Assembly (NCBI GenBank): GCA_000293845.2
Contig: ALYF01000003.1
Location: 62,001-126,000, forward strand
Direction of reading: 5' to 3'
Source of the DNA: an alpha proteobacterium IMCC14465
Lineage (GTDB): Bacteria > Pseudomonadota > Alphaproteobacteria > RS24
DNA: 64,000 bases
This document shows positions 27,119 to 35,822 of this stretch, in pieces. The notes beneath the pieces were generated by a model. It made no database searches and had not been told where the DNA came from. It was given only the letters and a program-made list of their open reading frames with translations. Position 1 is the first letter of the stretch. Each line of letters starts with the position of its first letter. The translations under genes and the position numbers were made by a program.

Positions 27119-28048
27119 TTATCCTTCAAAACACCAGAGCAGAATTGCTTTTTGTATATGGTTTCTGTTTTCCGCTTCGTCAAATACAACAGATTGCGCG
27201 CCGTCTATGACACTCGCTTCGACCTCATTGCCCCGATAAGCAGGCAGGCAATGCAAGAAGACGCCATTATGAGAAAGCTTCATCAATGCCTCGGTTACCC
27301 GGTACGGCTCAAAAGCTTTCGCGCGTGCCGCCGCTTCCTCGGGGTTATCACTCATCGACACCCAGCAATCTGTGTTAACCGCAAGCGCTTGGTCGACTGC
27401 CGCTTCCGGTGTATCTGCAAAGACAATCTTAGCGTCTCTCTCTGCGGCCCATAATAATACATCTTCAGGCGGTCTGAAATTATCCGGCACGGCAAGATGC
27501 AATTCAAAACCGAGCAAACTAGCCGCATGTATCCATGAGACGGACACATTATTCCCATCGCCGAGCCAGGCAATTTTCTGCCCCTGAATTGGCCCACGAT
27601 GTTCTTCAATGGTTAAAATATCAGCCAGTATCTGACAGGGGTGACTGAAAGCCGTAAGCCCGTTAATCACTGGCACGCTGGCATCAGCAGCAAGCTCGGT
27701 CAGATTTTCATGCGGCCCCGTGCGTACCATTATGGCATCGACATAACGGCTCAACACTTTAGCCGTATCAGACAGAGGTTCGCCTCTGCCAAGCTGCATG
27801 TCATTATGGTTCAACATCAGCGTATCCCCGCCCAATTGCCGCATGGCAACATCAAAGGACACACGGGTCCGTGTGGAGGGCTTGTCGAAAACCAAGGCAA
27901 GTAATTTCCCATCTAAAGGCTGGTCAGCATCCGGCGTGCCGTTGGACAGGCCGGCGCGCGCCTCTTTCCGGCGTCTGGCTTCGTCAACAATATTTCTGAC
28001 ATTATCAGCAGTTAAATCAGACAAATCTAGAAAATGCTTCGGGGTCAT
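27119..28048 (-). CDS. argF: Ornithine carbamoyltransferase
   Basis: A 309-residue OTCase that makes citrulline from ornithine and carbamoyl phosphate. The carbamoyl-phosphate loop STRTR is at residues 58-62, HPCQILAD binds substrate in the middle, and the HCLPAYRG motif with the catalytic Cys is near the end. The ornithine-binding region is WVSMSDNPEE, slightly divergent from the usual WxSMG. It overlaps argD by four bases (ATGA), indicating coupled expression in arginine synthesis. Confidence 0.95.
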   Translation of the reverse strand: MTPKHFLDLSDLTADNVRNIVDEARRRKEARAGLSNGTPDADQPLDGKLLALVFDKPSTRTRVSFDVAMRQLGGDTLMLNHNDMQLGRGEPLSDTAKVLSRYVDAIMVRTGPHENLTELAADASVPVINGLTAFSHPCQILADILTIEEHRGPIQGQKIAWLGDGNNVSVSWIHAASLLGFELHLAVPDNFRPPEDVLLWAAERDAKIVFADTPEAAVDQALAVNTDCWVSMSDNPEEAAARAKAFEPYRVTEALMKLSHNGVFLHCLPAYRGNEVEASVIDGAQSVVFDEAENRNHIQKAILLWCFEG

Positions 28049-29304
28049 GTTGTCGCCGCCTGCCCTTTTTTGCCTAAATTCTGTGGTTCGGCATTTTCTG
28101 GCATATCCTCACCAGCCTGCAATGCTTCGCAGGCAGTTTCTAGGGCCTTAACAGCAATATCGATTTCGTCCAGCGTGATGGTTAATGGCGGCAAAAGCCG
28201 AACAACATTTTCACCAGCCCCCACGGTCAGCAGTTTTTGGTCGCGTAGGGCCTCAACAAGTTTTTTATTGTCAATCACGGCTTTCAGTCCGAGCATCAAG
28301 CCTTCACCACGTATCTCGGCAAGAATATCGGGGAAGCGATCAATAACGGATGCGGTTTTTTGTTTCAGCGCCAGCCCGTTCTGACAAATCGCCTCGAGCA
28401 TCTCAGGCGCAGAAATTGTGTCGATAACAACCTTACCAACAGCCATGCCCAGCGGATTACCGCCATAGGTCGAACCATGCGTCCCCGGCACCATGCCTGC
28501 CGACGCCGCCTCGGTAGCTAGTATCGCACCTAACGGGAAGCCGCCACCTATACCTTTGGCAACCGACATAATATCGGGGGTGATATCCGTCCATTGATGC
28601 GCAAAGAGTTTCCCCGTCCGACCAATGCCGCATTGCACTTCGTCGAAAATCAGCAACAAACCCTGCGCATCACATAATTCTCGTAATTGTCTTAAAAAGC
28701 TGAAAGGCACAGGCACAACCCCACCCTCACCTTGTATTGGCTCAATCAATATCGCCGCAGAGGCCGGAGTGATTGCTGCTTTAACGGCCTTAATATCAAA
28801 ACTGTCAATGTGCTTAAAGCCAGGCAAAGGAGGTCCGAAACCATCAAGATAAGCCGCGTTGCCGGTTGCCGCCAGTGCGCCCAGCGTCCGCCCATGAAAC
28901 GCGCCGCCAAAGCAGATGATTTCAAAACGGTCATTATCCCCTTTATCGGCAAAATATTTCCGCGCCGTTTTAATCGACCCTTCAATAGCTTCCGCACCCG
29001 AATTACAGAAAAAGACTTTCTCGGCGAATGTCAGCTCCGTGAGTGTCGTCGCCAAGGCCTGCTGTTCGGGCACAGTATAGAGATTTGAGACATGCCAAAG
29101 CTTCTCGGCTTGCTCTTGCAGGGCCGCAACAAGTTTAGGATGCCCGTGCCCCAAAGAATTAACGGCAATACCAGTAGTAAAATCGAGATATTTATCTCCG
29201 GCTTCGGTTTCCAGCCACGCGCCATCACCCCTGACAAAGGACAGAGGACTACGATTATAAGTACCCATAACTGGGTTCATCCCGTTATCGTCGCGCGTTT
29301 GCAT
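28045..29304 (-). CDS. argD: Acetylornithine aminotransferase
   Basis: A class III aminotransferase of about 419 residues converting N-acetylglutamate semialdehyde to N-acetylornithine, with likely succinyl-DAP activity. Visible are DFTTGIAVNSLGHGHP, NSGAEAIEGSIK (PLP phosphate), FGGAFHGRTLG, DEVQCGIGRTG and the PLP-lysine segment SVAKGIGGGFPLGA. The long ORF reads from 29349; I prefer 29304, with MNPVMGTYNRSPL (29280) as another possible start. None has a strong ribosome site. First gene of argD-argF-hslO. The tail after about residue 400 (AGEDMPENAEPQNLGKKGQ) is a polar extension not usual for ArgD. Confidence 0.93.
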   Translation of the reverse strand: MQTRDDNGMNPVMGTYNRSPLSFVRGDGAWLETEAGDKYLDFTTGIAVNSLGHGHPKLVAALQEQAEKLWHVSNLYTVPEQQALATTLTELTFAEKVFFCNSGAEAIEGSIKTARKYFADKGDNDRFEIICFGGAFHGRTLGALAATGNAAYLDGFGPPLPGFKHIDSFDIKAVKAAITPASAAILIEPIQGEGGVVPVPFSFLRQLRELCDAQGLLLIFDEVQCGIGRTGKLFAHQWTDITPDIMSVAKGIGGGFPLGAILATEAASAGMVPGTHGSTYGGNPLGMAVGKVVIDTISAPEMLEAICQNGLALKQKTASVIDRFPDILAEIRGEGLMLGLKAVIDNKKLVEALRDQKLLTVGAGENVVRLLPPLTITLDEIDIAVKALETACEALQAGEDMPENAEPQNLGKKGQAATT

Positions 29305-29432
29305 ATCCGTAAATGACCAAATTAGATTGAAATGAAAAACGCCCGACACGGTTTAAGGCAGGGCGACTAATAAAAATCCAACAAGTTTCATTATCCACGA
29401 AAAACCCTTGTTCTGTCAATGTATTGCCACAG

Positions 29433-29486
29433 TTATTGAGGGGGTTATTGAGGGGGTTATTGAGGGGGTTATTGAGGGGGTTATTG
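29433..29486. repeat. 12-bp direct repeat array, four and a half copies
   Basis: TTATTGAGGGGG is repeated perfectly at 29433-29444, 29445-29456, 29457-29468 and 29469-29480, followed by TTATTG. It lies in the 156-bp gap between the ABC-2 permease and argD. There are no spacers, so it is not a CRISPR array. Confidence 0.95.
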
Positions 29487-29505
29487 CGGAGATTTGAAAT
29501 AAGCG

Positions 29506-30348
29506 TCAGGCTTTGATGCGGTAGCCGCGATCAAACATAATATAGCAGCTTATCCATAAAATAATATTCAAGCCAGCCAGCAACAAAACCCCGACCAGAA
29601 GATTGCCTTCTGGCTGACCGATAAAACCATAGCGGAAACCGTCAATCATATAAAAGAAGGGATTGAAAGACGAAAATATCTGCGCCGGTTCCGGCAATTG
29701 TTCTACCGAATAAAAAGTGCCGGATAAAAATGTCAGCGGCGTAATAATAAAATTAGTAATCGCCTGCATATGGTCAAATTTTTCAGCCCATATCCCGACC
29801 AGCATGCCCATAAAAGACATTAAAAGCGAACCCGATACCGCAAAATAAAGCACGGCCCATATATTACTTAAGGTAAAGTCGACAAAAAAAGTCATCCCTA
29901 AAAAGGTAAAGACGCCAACAACCAACCCACGGGTCAGCCCACCAAGCGCAATTGCCGTGGTTAATTCACCTGCCGATAAAGGCGGCATAAGAATATCGAC
30001 CACATTGCCCTGCACTTTGCCGATTAATAGAGATGACGAGGTATTCGCAAAGGCATTTTGCAACATCGCCATAATCACAAGACCCGGGGCGAGATAATTC
30101 GTAAAAGGCGTGCCACCAATATCAGGGCGCAAACTCCCCAGTGCTAATGAAAAAATCGCCAGAAACAGCAACGTCGTTACAACTGGCGCACCGACAGTCT
30201 GAAACACAACTTTCCAAAACCTACGCACTTCGCGGAGATAAAGCGTCCATAGCCCAATCCAATTCACCACACCAAAACGCCTTGCACCCTGCGCAGGCCA
30301 AGTGTGATGAACGGGGGGTGTATCGGTGTTTTGCGGTTCAGATGACAT
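29506..30348 (-). CDS. ABC-2 type transporter permease
   Basis: A 280-residue permease with six membrane helices after a hydrophilic N-terminus of about 30 residues. The pattern (FRRFWKVVFQTVGAPVVTTLLF, then NTSSSLLIGKVQGNVVDILMPPLS and a TPLTFLSGTFYSVEQLP loop) matches the ABC-2 family of NodJ/DrrB-like exporters of lipids, polysaccharides or drugs. No ATPase gene is adjacent, so the partner must be elsewhere. It sits between argD and gcrA, breaking their usual proximity. Divergent from gcrA with a shared 246-bp region. Confidence 0.9.
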   Translation of the reverse strand: MSSEPQNTDTPPVHHTWPAQGARRFGVVNWIGLWTLYLREVRRFWKVVFQTVGAPVVTTLLFLAIFSLALGSLRPDIGGTPFTNYLAPGLVIMAMLQNAFANTSSSLLIGKVQGNVVDILMPPLSAGELTTAIALGGLTRGLVVGVFTFLGMTFFVDFTLSNIWAVLYFAVSGSLLMSFMGMLVGIWAEKFDHMQAITNFIITPLTFLSGTFYSVEQLPEPAQIFSSFNPFFYMIDGFRYGFIGQPEGNLLVGVLLLAGLNIILWISCYIMFDRGYRIKA

Positions 30349-30461
30349 GTTCTAGCCTTAGATTATCTCTGCGTTTCAGGCAATAGACGATTTTATGGAC
30401 GTAAATCTGGGGAAAACTCGGTTTTTTGGCATTTCACCTGTGGATAATGGTTTTCCTGATA

Positions 30462-30489
30462 TTGACGTAATTTCTACATCTTGTAGATT
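30462..30489 (+). promoter_or_regulatory. Candidate promoter for gcrA
   Basis: TTGACG (30462-30467), a 16-bp spacer and TAGATT (30484-30489). The palindromes CTACA...TGTAG and CACTA-GATA-TAGTG lie around and just downstream. No GANTC methylation site or clean CtrA site (TTAA-N7-TTAA) was found. Confidence 0.4.
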
Positions 30490-30594
30490 TTATGAACGAC
30501 ACCACTAGATATAGTGAGTTTTTAACGATTAACAGGGTTAAATGCACATCTAACCCACCACATGCACAAACCGCACATAAATTAGGAGACAATC

Positions 30595-31086
30595 ATGGCT
30601 TGGACAGAAGAAAGGGTAGAATTACTCAAGAAACTTTGGACAGAAGGATTAAGTGCGAGCCAGATAGCCCGCCAAATGGGCGGCGTCACACGAAACGCCG
30701 TCATTGGTAAGGTGCATCGTCTCGGTCTCTCAGGACGTGCTACACCAGCGCGTGTTTCCACCGCTAAAGTCGGCACCCAGACGACCCGAACGCGCCAAGC
30801 GCAACCAAGCATTGCCGGCACCAAACTCTCCTACGATAAAGATGAGAGTCTCCATGAGATGAAATATGACCCCGCGCCAGAGCCGATTTTATCGCCTGAG
30901 GAGCGCGCCAGCGTCTTGAACCTTACGGAACATACCTGCAAATGGCCAATTGGCGACCCAGGTAATTCGAACTTTCATTTTTGTGGCGCGAGAAGCAAAC
31001 CAGGTAACCCCTATTGCGAAACCCATGTCGTTCAGGCCTATCAACCTGTTGAAAGACGGCGCAGAAAAAGTTCAGGCCAAGCCTAA
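30595..31086 (+). CDS. gcrA: GcrA cell-cycle transcriptional regulator
   Basis: A 163-residue GcrA, the alphaproteobacterial cofactor that works with sigma70 RNA polymerase at promoters methylated by CcrM. The N-terminal DNA-binding domain is essentially canonical: WTEERVELLKKLWTEGLSAS, then RNAVIGKVHRLGLSGR (residues 1-45). The C-terminal polymerase-binding region contains CKWPIGDP, FHFCG and the NPYCETH cysteine/histidine cluster. The central linker is polar. A GGAG ribosome site precedes the ATG. This gene is the strongest single taxonomic marker in the window. Confidence 0.97.
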   Translation: MAWTEERVELLKKLWTEGLSASQIARQMGGVTRNAVIGKVHRLGLSGRATPARVSTAKVGTQTTRTRQAQPSIAGTKLSYDKDESLHEMKYDPAPEPILSPEERASVLNLTEHTCKWPIGDPGNSNFHFCGARSKPGNPYCETHVVQAYQPVERRRRKSSGQA

Positions 31087-31129
31087 TCTTCGTGTTATTC
31101 TCCCATAAGCGTAAACAGGGGGATTGCCT

Positions 31130-31948
31130 ATGACACAGCTCAACGGAAAAGTGTTCGTTATTACCGGTAGTGGTGATGGCATTGGCCGCACCACGGCACA
31201 GATTGCCGCGCAAAAAGGCGCGCATATTATCGTGAATGATATCAATCCCGATGCCGCCGCAGACACAGCCAAGCTTATCCAAAATGAAGGCGGTAAAGCT
31301 GACCACTTTCAACTTGATGTCACAGATAGAGATGCCGTATTTGATTTTGCCAAACAAGTTGAGACAGATTTTGGTGGCGCAGACCTCCTCCTAAATAATG
31401 CAGGCGTATCCATGCGTGTCAGTGTTGAAAAAATGACCATGGAAGAAATGGAATGGATGATGGGCATTAATGTCTATGGCGTGCTTAACGGCACCCAGGC
31501 TTTTATGTCCCAGATAAAAGAACATAAAGGCCATATTATTAATGTCTCAAGCATTTTGGGATTAATCGGCATGTCCACGCAATCGGCCTATAATGCCGCC
31601 AAATTTGCCGTTGCCGGTTTCTCAGAAGCGCTACGCCTGGAAATGATGGAACATGATGTGCGCGTTTCAACAGTTTTCCCCGGCGGGGTGAGAACTAAAA
31701 TCGCCACACGCACTCGCCTCCCCCAAGATGAAGACAATGAAGAAACCCGCAGTGAGTTGCAAAAAGGGTTTAATCAAATGGCCTTCACCACACCAATGGA
31801 AGCCGGCAAAATTATTGTCAAAGGCATTGAAAAAGAAAGCCCGCGCATCCTGATTGGTCGTGATGCACGTCACATTGACATTATGAGACGACTTTTCCCT
31901 GCCCGTTATGCTAAGTTTCTGGGACTAACAAGGGGCTTAAAAACCTAG
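31130..31948 (+). CDS. Short-chain dehydrogenase/reductase
   Basis: A 272-residue classical SDR. TGSGDGIG (NAD(P) binding) is near residue 13, then NNAGVSM, the catalytic Ser in NVSSILG, and YNAAKFA with catalytic Tyr/Lys. The Asp after the second strand (NDINPDAA) suggests NAD preference. The ATG at 31130 is preceded by AGGGGG; a TTG two codons upstream is less likely. The C-terminal tail continues with ILIGRDARHIDIMRRLFPARY, typical of ketoacyl- or steroid-type SDRs. Substrate unknown. It follows gcrA by 43 bp. Confidence 0.9.
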   Translation: MTQLNGKVFVITGSGDGIGRTTAQIAAQKGAHIIVNDINPDAAADTAKLIQNEGGKADHFQLDVTDRDAVFDFAKQVETDFGGADLLLNNAGVSMRVSVEKMTMEEMEWMMGINVYGVLNGTQAFMSQIKEHKGHIINVSSILGLIGMSTQSAYNAAKFAVAGFSEALRLEMMEHDVRVSTVFPGGVRTKIATRTRLPQDEDNEETRSELQKGFNQMAFTTPMEAGKIIVKGIEKESPRILIGRDARHIDIMRRLFPARYAKFLGLTRGLKT

Positions 31949-31987
31949 CCTCCCCAATATTTGGTTTAAGAGTTAAGGGCACTAATA

Positions 31988-33061
31988 ATGCACCGCTTTA
32001 ACAACAGAGACTTTTTGTGTTTTCTGCTTGCCTGCTTTTTTGTAACTGGCAGCCTTGTCTCTACGGGCTATCTGGCTCTTGCGCCAAGCCCCGCAAAGGC
32101 CAATAACGCGGCTCAAGAAGTCAATGTCTATTCTTATCGCCAGCCTTTTCTTGTGAAGCCATTATTTGACAAATTCACAACCCAAACCGGTATTAAGGTG
32201 AATGTCATCTTTGCGCAAAAAGGGTTGTTGGAGAAAATCAAGCTGGAAGGCCAACGCAGTCCTGCCGATATCCTTCTTACCGTGGATATTACCCGCCTGC
32301 TCGACGCATCAAAAACAATCGCCCAAGAAGTTAACTCAGATATTTTATTGCAACATATCCCGCCGGCTTTTCGGGGGCAGCAAAATCGATGGTTCGGCCT
32401 CACCCAACGTGCGCGTGTTGCTTTTGTTTCCAATCGCCTGCCGGAAGTGACACAACTCACCTATGAAGAACTAGCCGACCCAAAATGGCGGGGAAAAATT
32501 TGTACCCGTTCCGGCCAACATCCCTATAATCTCGCAATGTTTGCCGCTTATCTGACACAAAATGGAGAAGCCGCAACCAAAGCCTGGCTTAGCGGCCTGA
32601 AGCAAAATCTTGCACGCAAACCCTCCGGCAATGATAGAGCCCAAGTGCGCGCCGTCTATGCCGGAGAATGTGATATCGCTATCGGCAATACTTATTACAT
32701 GGGTGCCATGATCGATAATGAAAAAAACCCAGAGCAAAAAGACTGGGCCAAAGCCGTTCACATGGTTTTTCCAAATAATCACACCACCGGCACACATGTT
32801 AGTCTGTCGGGCATGATTATGGCACGCTATGCGCCCAATAAAGAAAACGCACAACTACTCATGGAATTTCTTGTTTCTCAAGAAGCTCAGCAGATTTATG
32901 CGAATTTGAACTATGAATACCCCGTCCGAGTCGACGCCTTGCCGTCTCCGCTCGTCCAATCATGGGGGGCATTAAACCCGGACACAACCCATGCCGCTGA
33001 TATTGCCGCAAACCGGATCAAAGCTAGTCGTTTAGTTGATATTGTCGGCTATGATCGCTGA
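31988..33061 (+). CDS. Ferric-iron ABC transporter substrate-binding protein (FutA/FbpA type)
   Basis: A 357-residue periplasmic binding protein. A signal peptide with the APSPAKANNA cleavage region (about 1-40) is followed by NVYSYRQPFLVKPLFDKFT, the family start. The iron-binding tyrosine pair is in GNTYYMGAM (about residue 235); THVSLSGM and YEYPVRVD follow as in FutA. It would bind unchelated Fe(III) for an FbpBC-type permease and ATPase, neither of which is adjacent. No Fur-box is evident in the 39-bp gap upstream. Confidence 0.88.
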   Translation: MHRFNNRDFLCFLLACFFVTGSLVSTGYLALAPSPAKANNAAQEVNVYSYRQPFLVKPLFDKFTTQTGIKVNVIFAQKGLLEKIKLEGQRSPADILLTVDITRLLDASKTIAQEVNSDILLQHIPPAFRGQQNRWFGLTQRARVAFVSNRLPEVTQLTYEELADPKWRGKICTRSGQHPYNLAMFAAYLTQNGEAATKAWLSGLKQNLARKPSGNDRAQVRAVYAGECDIAIGNTYYMGAMIDNEKNPEQKDWAKAVHMVFPNNHTTGTHVSLSGMIMARYAPNKENAQLLMEFLVSQEAQQIYANLNYEYPVRVDALPSPLVQSWGALNPDTTHAADIAANRIKASRLVDIVGYDR

Positions 33062-33095
33062 TACTCTTTTTGGATTACCTCATCGCATACCCTGA

Positions 33096-33142
33096 ATGCC
33101 TATTATTTAATCATTTTAATTTATTGATTAATAAATAGGCAT
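33096..33142. terminator. Large AT-rich hairpin downstream of the iron-binding gene
   Basis: An 18-base arm beginning ATGCCTATTATTTAATCA (33096-33113) is complementary to 33125-33142 with only a short internal mismatch, around an 11-base loop. It follows the iron-binding gene by 35 bp. Without a clean T-run it may be an attenuating or mRNA-stabilising hairpin rather than a strict intrinsic terminator. Confidence 0.6.
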
Positions 33143-33261
33143 GTGTGCGGCCTCTTTCTAAAGCACCCTTTTTTCCAAATAGAGAGTTACAACAATATCT
33201 TTTTATTAATTAATCAATAATATCAATGATTTATAAAATATAATTAGTATATTTTAAATTT

Positions 33262-33278
33262 TTGGCACAGTTCGTGAA
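33262..33278 (+). promoter_or_regulatory. Candidate sigma54 (-24/-12) promoter before the porin-amt operon
   Basis: TTGGCACAGTTCGTGAA has GG and a GA dinucleotide separated by exactly 10 bp. The -24 half matches the TGGCAC consensus; the -12 half reads TGA where TGC is expected. Position, 60-75 bp before torF, and the nitrogen-uptake genes downstream fit NtrC control, but no convincing NtrC operator was found. Confidence 0.35.
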
Positions 33279-33338
33279 TGTATACGGCAGACGCAAGTTC
33301 TAGGCTTGTTTCTTTGGATTATTGAAAGGATTTTTAAA

Positions 33339-34016
33339 ATGTTAATCTCACTTAAAGACCATCTGGTAAAAACAACAGCTCTCGGGCTGATGCTTGGTTC
33401 AACAATCATGATGTCACCAGCCAAGGCGGAAACGTCGTTGGAAGGTAATATCGGGTTCACGAACAACTATGTTTGGCGCGGTATGACCCAGACAGATGAT
33501 CAGGCAGCCATCTCAGGCGGTCTTGATTTTGCTGCCGGCGGCTTTTACATCGGAACATGGGCATCAAACGTCGATTTTGGTGACGACACATCCTCTGAGC
33601 AGGATATTTACTTCGGTTATGCCGGTGACGCAGGCTCTTTGAGCTATGATGTCGGTTACATCGCTTATTTGTATTCAGGTGGTGACGATTTAGATTTCTC
33701 CGAAGTCTATGTATCAGTCGGTGCCAATGGTTTCTCCCTGACATATTCATATCTGGTTGATTCGGATTATGATGCTGATAGCGGCGACGAGACCTATCTC
33801 GCACTTGATTACGAACTTCCGCTTTCTGGCGATTTTGGTGTCAGCCTTCACTACGGTATCTACGACAAGGACTCCGTTGCTGATGAACAGATTGACTACA
33901 ATGTAACAATCTCCAAAGGCGATTTTGCACTGACATTCAGTCAGGCTGATGACGAGTTCTTCCCCGGCTCAGACTCAGACATGAAAGCCTTCGTTTCTTA
34001 CGGTATCTCCTTCTAA
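33339..34016 (+). CDS. TorF-family (Gcw_chp) putative porin
   Basis: The start at 33339 follows AAAGGA. The 225-residue product has a signal peptide ending SPAKAET (about 1-29) and then the family hallmark NIGFTNNYVWRGMTQTDDQAAISGGLDF. Aromatic-terminated strands with acidic turns run to the C-terminal phenylalanine (VSYGISF), as in outer-membrane barrels. The TIGR02001 family is often beside ammonium transporter genes in alphaproteobacteria, and here it precedes amtB by 63 bp. It probably lets small nitrogen compounds into the periplasm. The protein has no cysteine. Confidence 0.85.
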   Translation: MLISLKDHLVKTTALGLMLGSTIMMSPAKAETSLEGNIGFTNNYVWRGMTQTDDQAAISGGLDFAAGGFYIGTWASNVDFGDDTSSEQDIYFGYAGDAGSLSYDVGYIAYLYSGGDDLDFSEVYVSVGANGFSLTYSYLVDSDYDADSGDETYLALDYELPLSGDFGVSLHYGIYDKDSVADEQIDYNVTISKGDFALTFSQADDEFFPGSDSDMKAFVSYGISF

Positions 34017-34079
34017 GCAACTTACTTAGACGGACAAATCTATAGTTTTGTGATTTTTTTAAAATCGCGGGAGTAGAAT

Positions 34080-35399
34080 ATGTCTCTATTTAAAAAACAA
34101 GGGTTTCAGTTTTTCATCTTTTTTGGAATTTTTGCACTCATAGCAGGAATTGCGCACGCTGAAGTAAGTGCTGAAACTCAGTATGTATTTAACACCTTCC
34201 TTTTCCTCGTATGCGGCTTCCTTGTCATGTTCATGGCGGCAGGCTTTGCAATGTTGGAAGCGGGTAGTGTTCGTTCCAAAAACGCAGCAGCGATTTGCGT
34301 GAAAAACATTTCGCTCTACTCAACGGCTGGCCTGCTTTATTGGCTGGTCGGTTACAACCTTATGTACGGTGTCGATGAAGGCGGTTTCCTTGGTTCAATG
34401 AGCGTTTGGAGTGCTGATGACATGGCTGTTGGTGGTGATGCTCCTGATTATTCAGGTGGTTACGCTTCTGGTTCTGACTGGTATTTCCAGATGGTCTTTT
34501 GCGCAACAACAGCTTCAATTGTCTCCGGTACAATTGCTGAGCGTCTGAAAATCTGGCCTTTCCTTATTTTCACGCTGGTTCTGACTGGTTTCATCTACCC
34601 AATCGTAGGCTCATGGGAATGGGGCGGTGGCTTCTTGGATGCAAACTTCGCATTTTCCGACTTCGCTGGTTCTACTCTCGTCCACTCAACGGGTGGTTGG
34701 GCAGCTCTTGCGGGTGCCATTGTTATCGGTTCACGCACAGGTCGGTTCAATGATGACGGTTCTGTGACCTCTTTCCCCGGCTCATCAATTCCACTGGCGA
34801 CACTGGGTGCATTCATCCTGTGGCTCGGTTGGTTTGGTTTTAACGGTGGATCGCAGCTTGCATTAGGTTCAGCTCTTGACTCAGTCGCTATTTCAAACAT
34901 TTTCATCAACACCAATCTGGCTGCAGCAGCCGGTGTGATGTTTGCAATGATTACCTCGCAGATCCTTTTCGGTAAAGTTGACATTGTAATGGCTCTTAAC
35001 GGAGCTATTGGTGGACTGGTTGCCATTACGGCTGAACCACTTGCACCAAGCATTGGCGAAGCCGTGTTCATCGGTGCCGTTGGTGGTATTCTTGTGGCTC
35101 TCACAACACCGCTTTTGTTGAAATTGAAAATTGACGATGTTGTCGGTGCTATTCCAGCTCACTTGGTTTGCGGTATTTGGGGCACGATGATTGTGCCACT
35201 GACAAATGGCGATGCCAGCTATTTCGGCCAATTTATGGGCGTCATTAGTGTTGCCATCTTTGCCTTTATCGCCAGCTTTATCACATGGACGGTGCTTAAA
35301 CACACCATTGGTCTGCGTGTATCAGTTGAAGACGAGTTAGCAGGTATGGATGTTTCAGAATTCGGTATGGAAGCATATCCAGAATTCTCGAAGTCCTAA
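34080..35399 (+). CDS. amtB: Ammonium transporter (first copy)
   Basis: A 439-residue Amt protein with a cleavable signal peptide (about 1-26) and eleven membrane helices. The twin conduction histidines lie in GSTLVHSTGGWAALAG and GAIPAHLVCGIWG, the structural Asp in LDANFAFSDFAGS, and the AMLEAGSVRSKN family segment near the start. It conducts NH4+/NH3 across the inner membrane, gated by GlnK on the cytoplasmic side. It has the short C-terminal tail (EFGMEAYPEFSKS). Codon use is noticeably richer in GGT and GCT than its neighbours, suggesting high expression. It is followed by a hairpin and then glnK. Confidence 0.95.
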   Translation: MSLFKKQGFQFFIFFGIFALIAGIAHAEVSAETQYVFNTFLFLVCGFLVMFMAAGFAMLEAGSVRSKNAAAICVKNISLYSTAGLLYWLVGYNLMYGVDEGGFLGSMSVWSADDMAVGGDAPDYSGGYASGSDWYFQMVFCATTASIVSGTIAERLKIWPFLIFTLVLTGFIYPIVGSWEWGGGFLDANFAFSDFAGSTLVHSTGGWAALAGAIVIGSRTGRFNDDGSVTSFPGSSIPLATLGAFILWLGWFGFNGGSQLALGSALDSVAISNIFINTNLAAAAGVMFAMITSQILFGKVDIVMALNGAIGGLVAITAEPLAPSIGEAVFIGAVGGILVALTTPLLLKLKIDDVVGAIPAHLVCGIWGTMIVPLTNGDASYFGQFMGVISVAIFAFIASFITWTVLKHTIGLRVSVEDELAGMDVSEFGMEAYPEFSKS

Positions 35400-35412
35400 T
35401 CACACATATTTT

Positions 35413-35445
35413 TCCCCGGGGGATTCGTCTTCCGGGGATTTTTTT
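35413..35445 (+). terminator. Intercistronic terminator between amtB and glnK
   Basis: CCCCGG (35414-35419) pairs with CCGGGG (35432-35437), followed by seven T's after an A. Since glnK follows without an obvious promoter, this is likely a partial terminator that lowers glnK expression relative to amtB. Confidence 0.75.
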
Positions 35446-35453
35446 AACGATAA

Positions 35454-35813
<360 letters not shown>

Positions 35814-35822
35814 GAGAAAAAA

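Noticed and set aside
29433-29486. CRISPR array
   Set aside because: Units are 12 bp with no spacers and no cas genes are present.
30520-30545. TTAA-rich segment before gcrA as a CtrA binding site
   Set aside because: The TTAA elements are spaced 3, 5 and 12 bases apart, never the seven required for TTAA-N7-TTAA.
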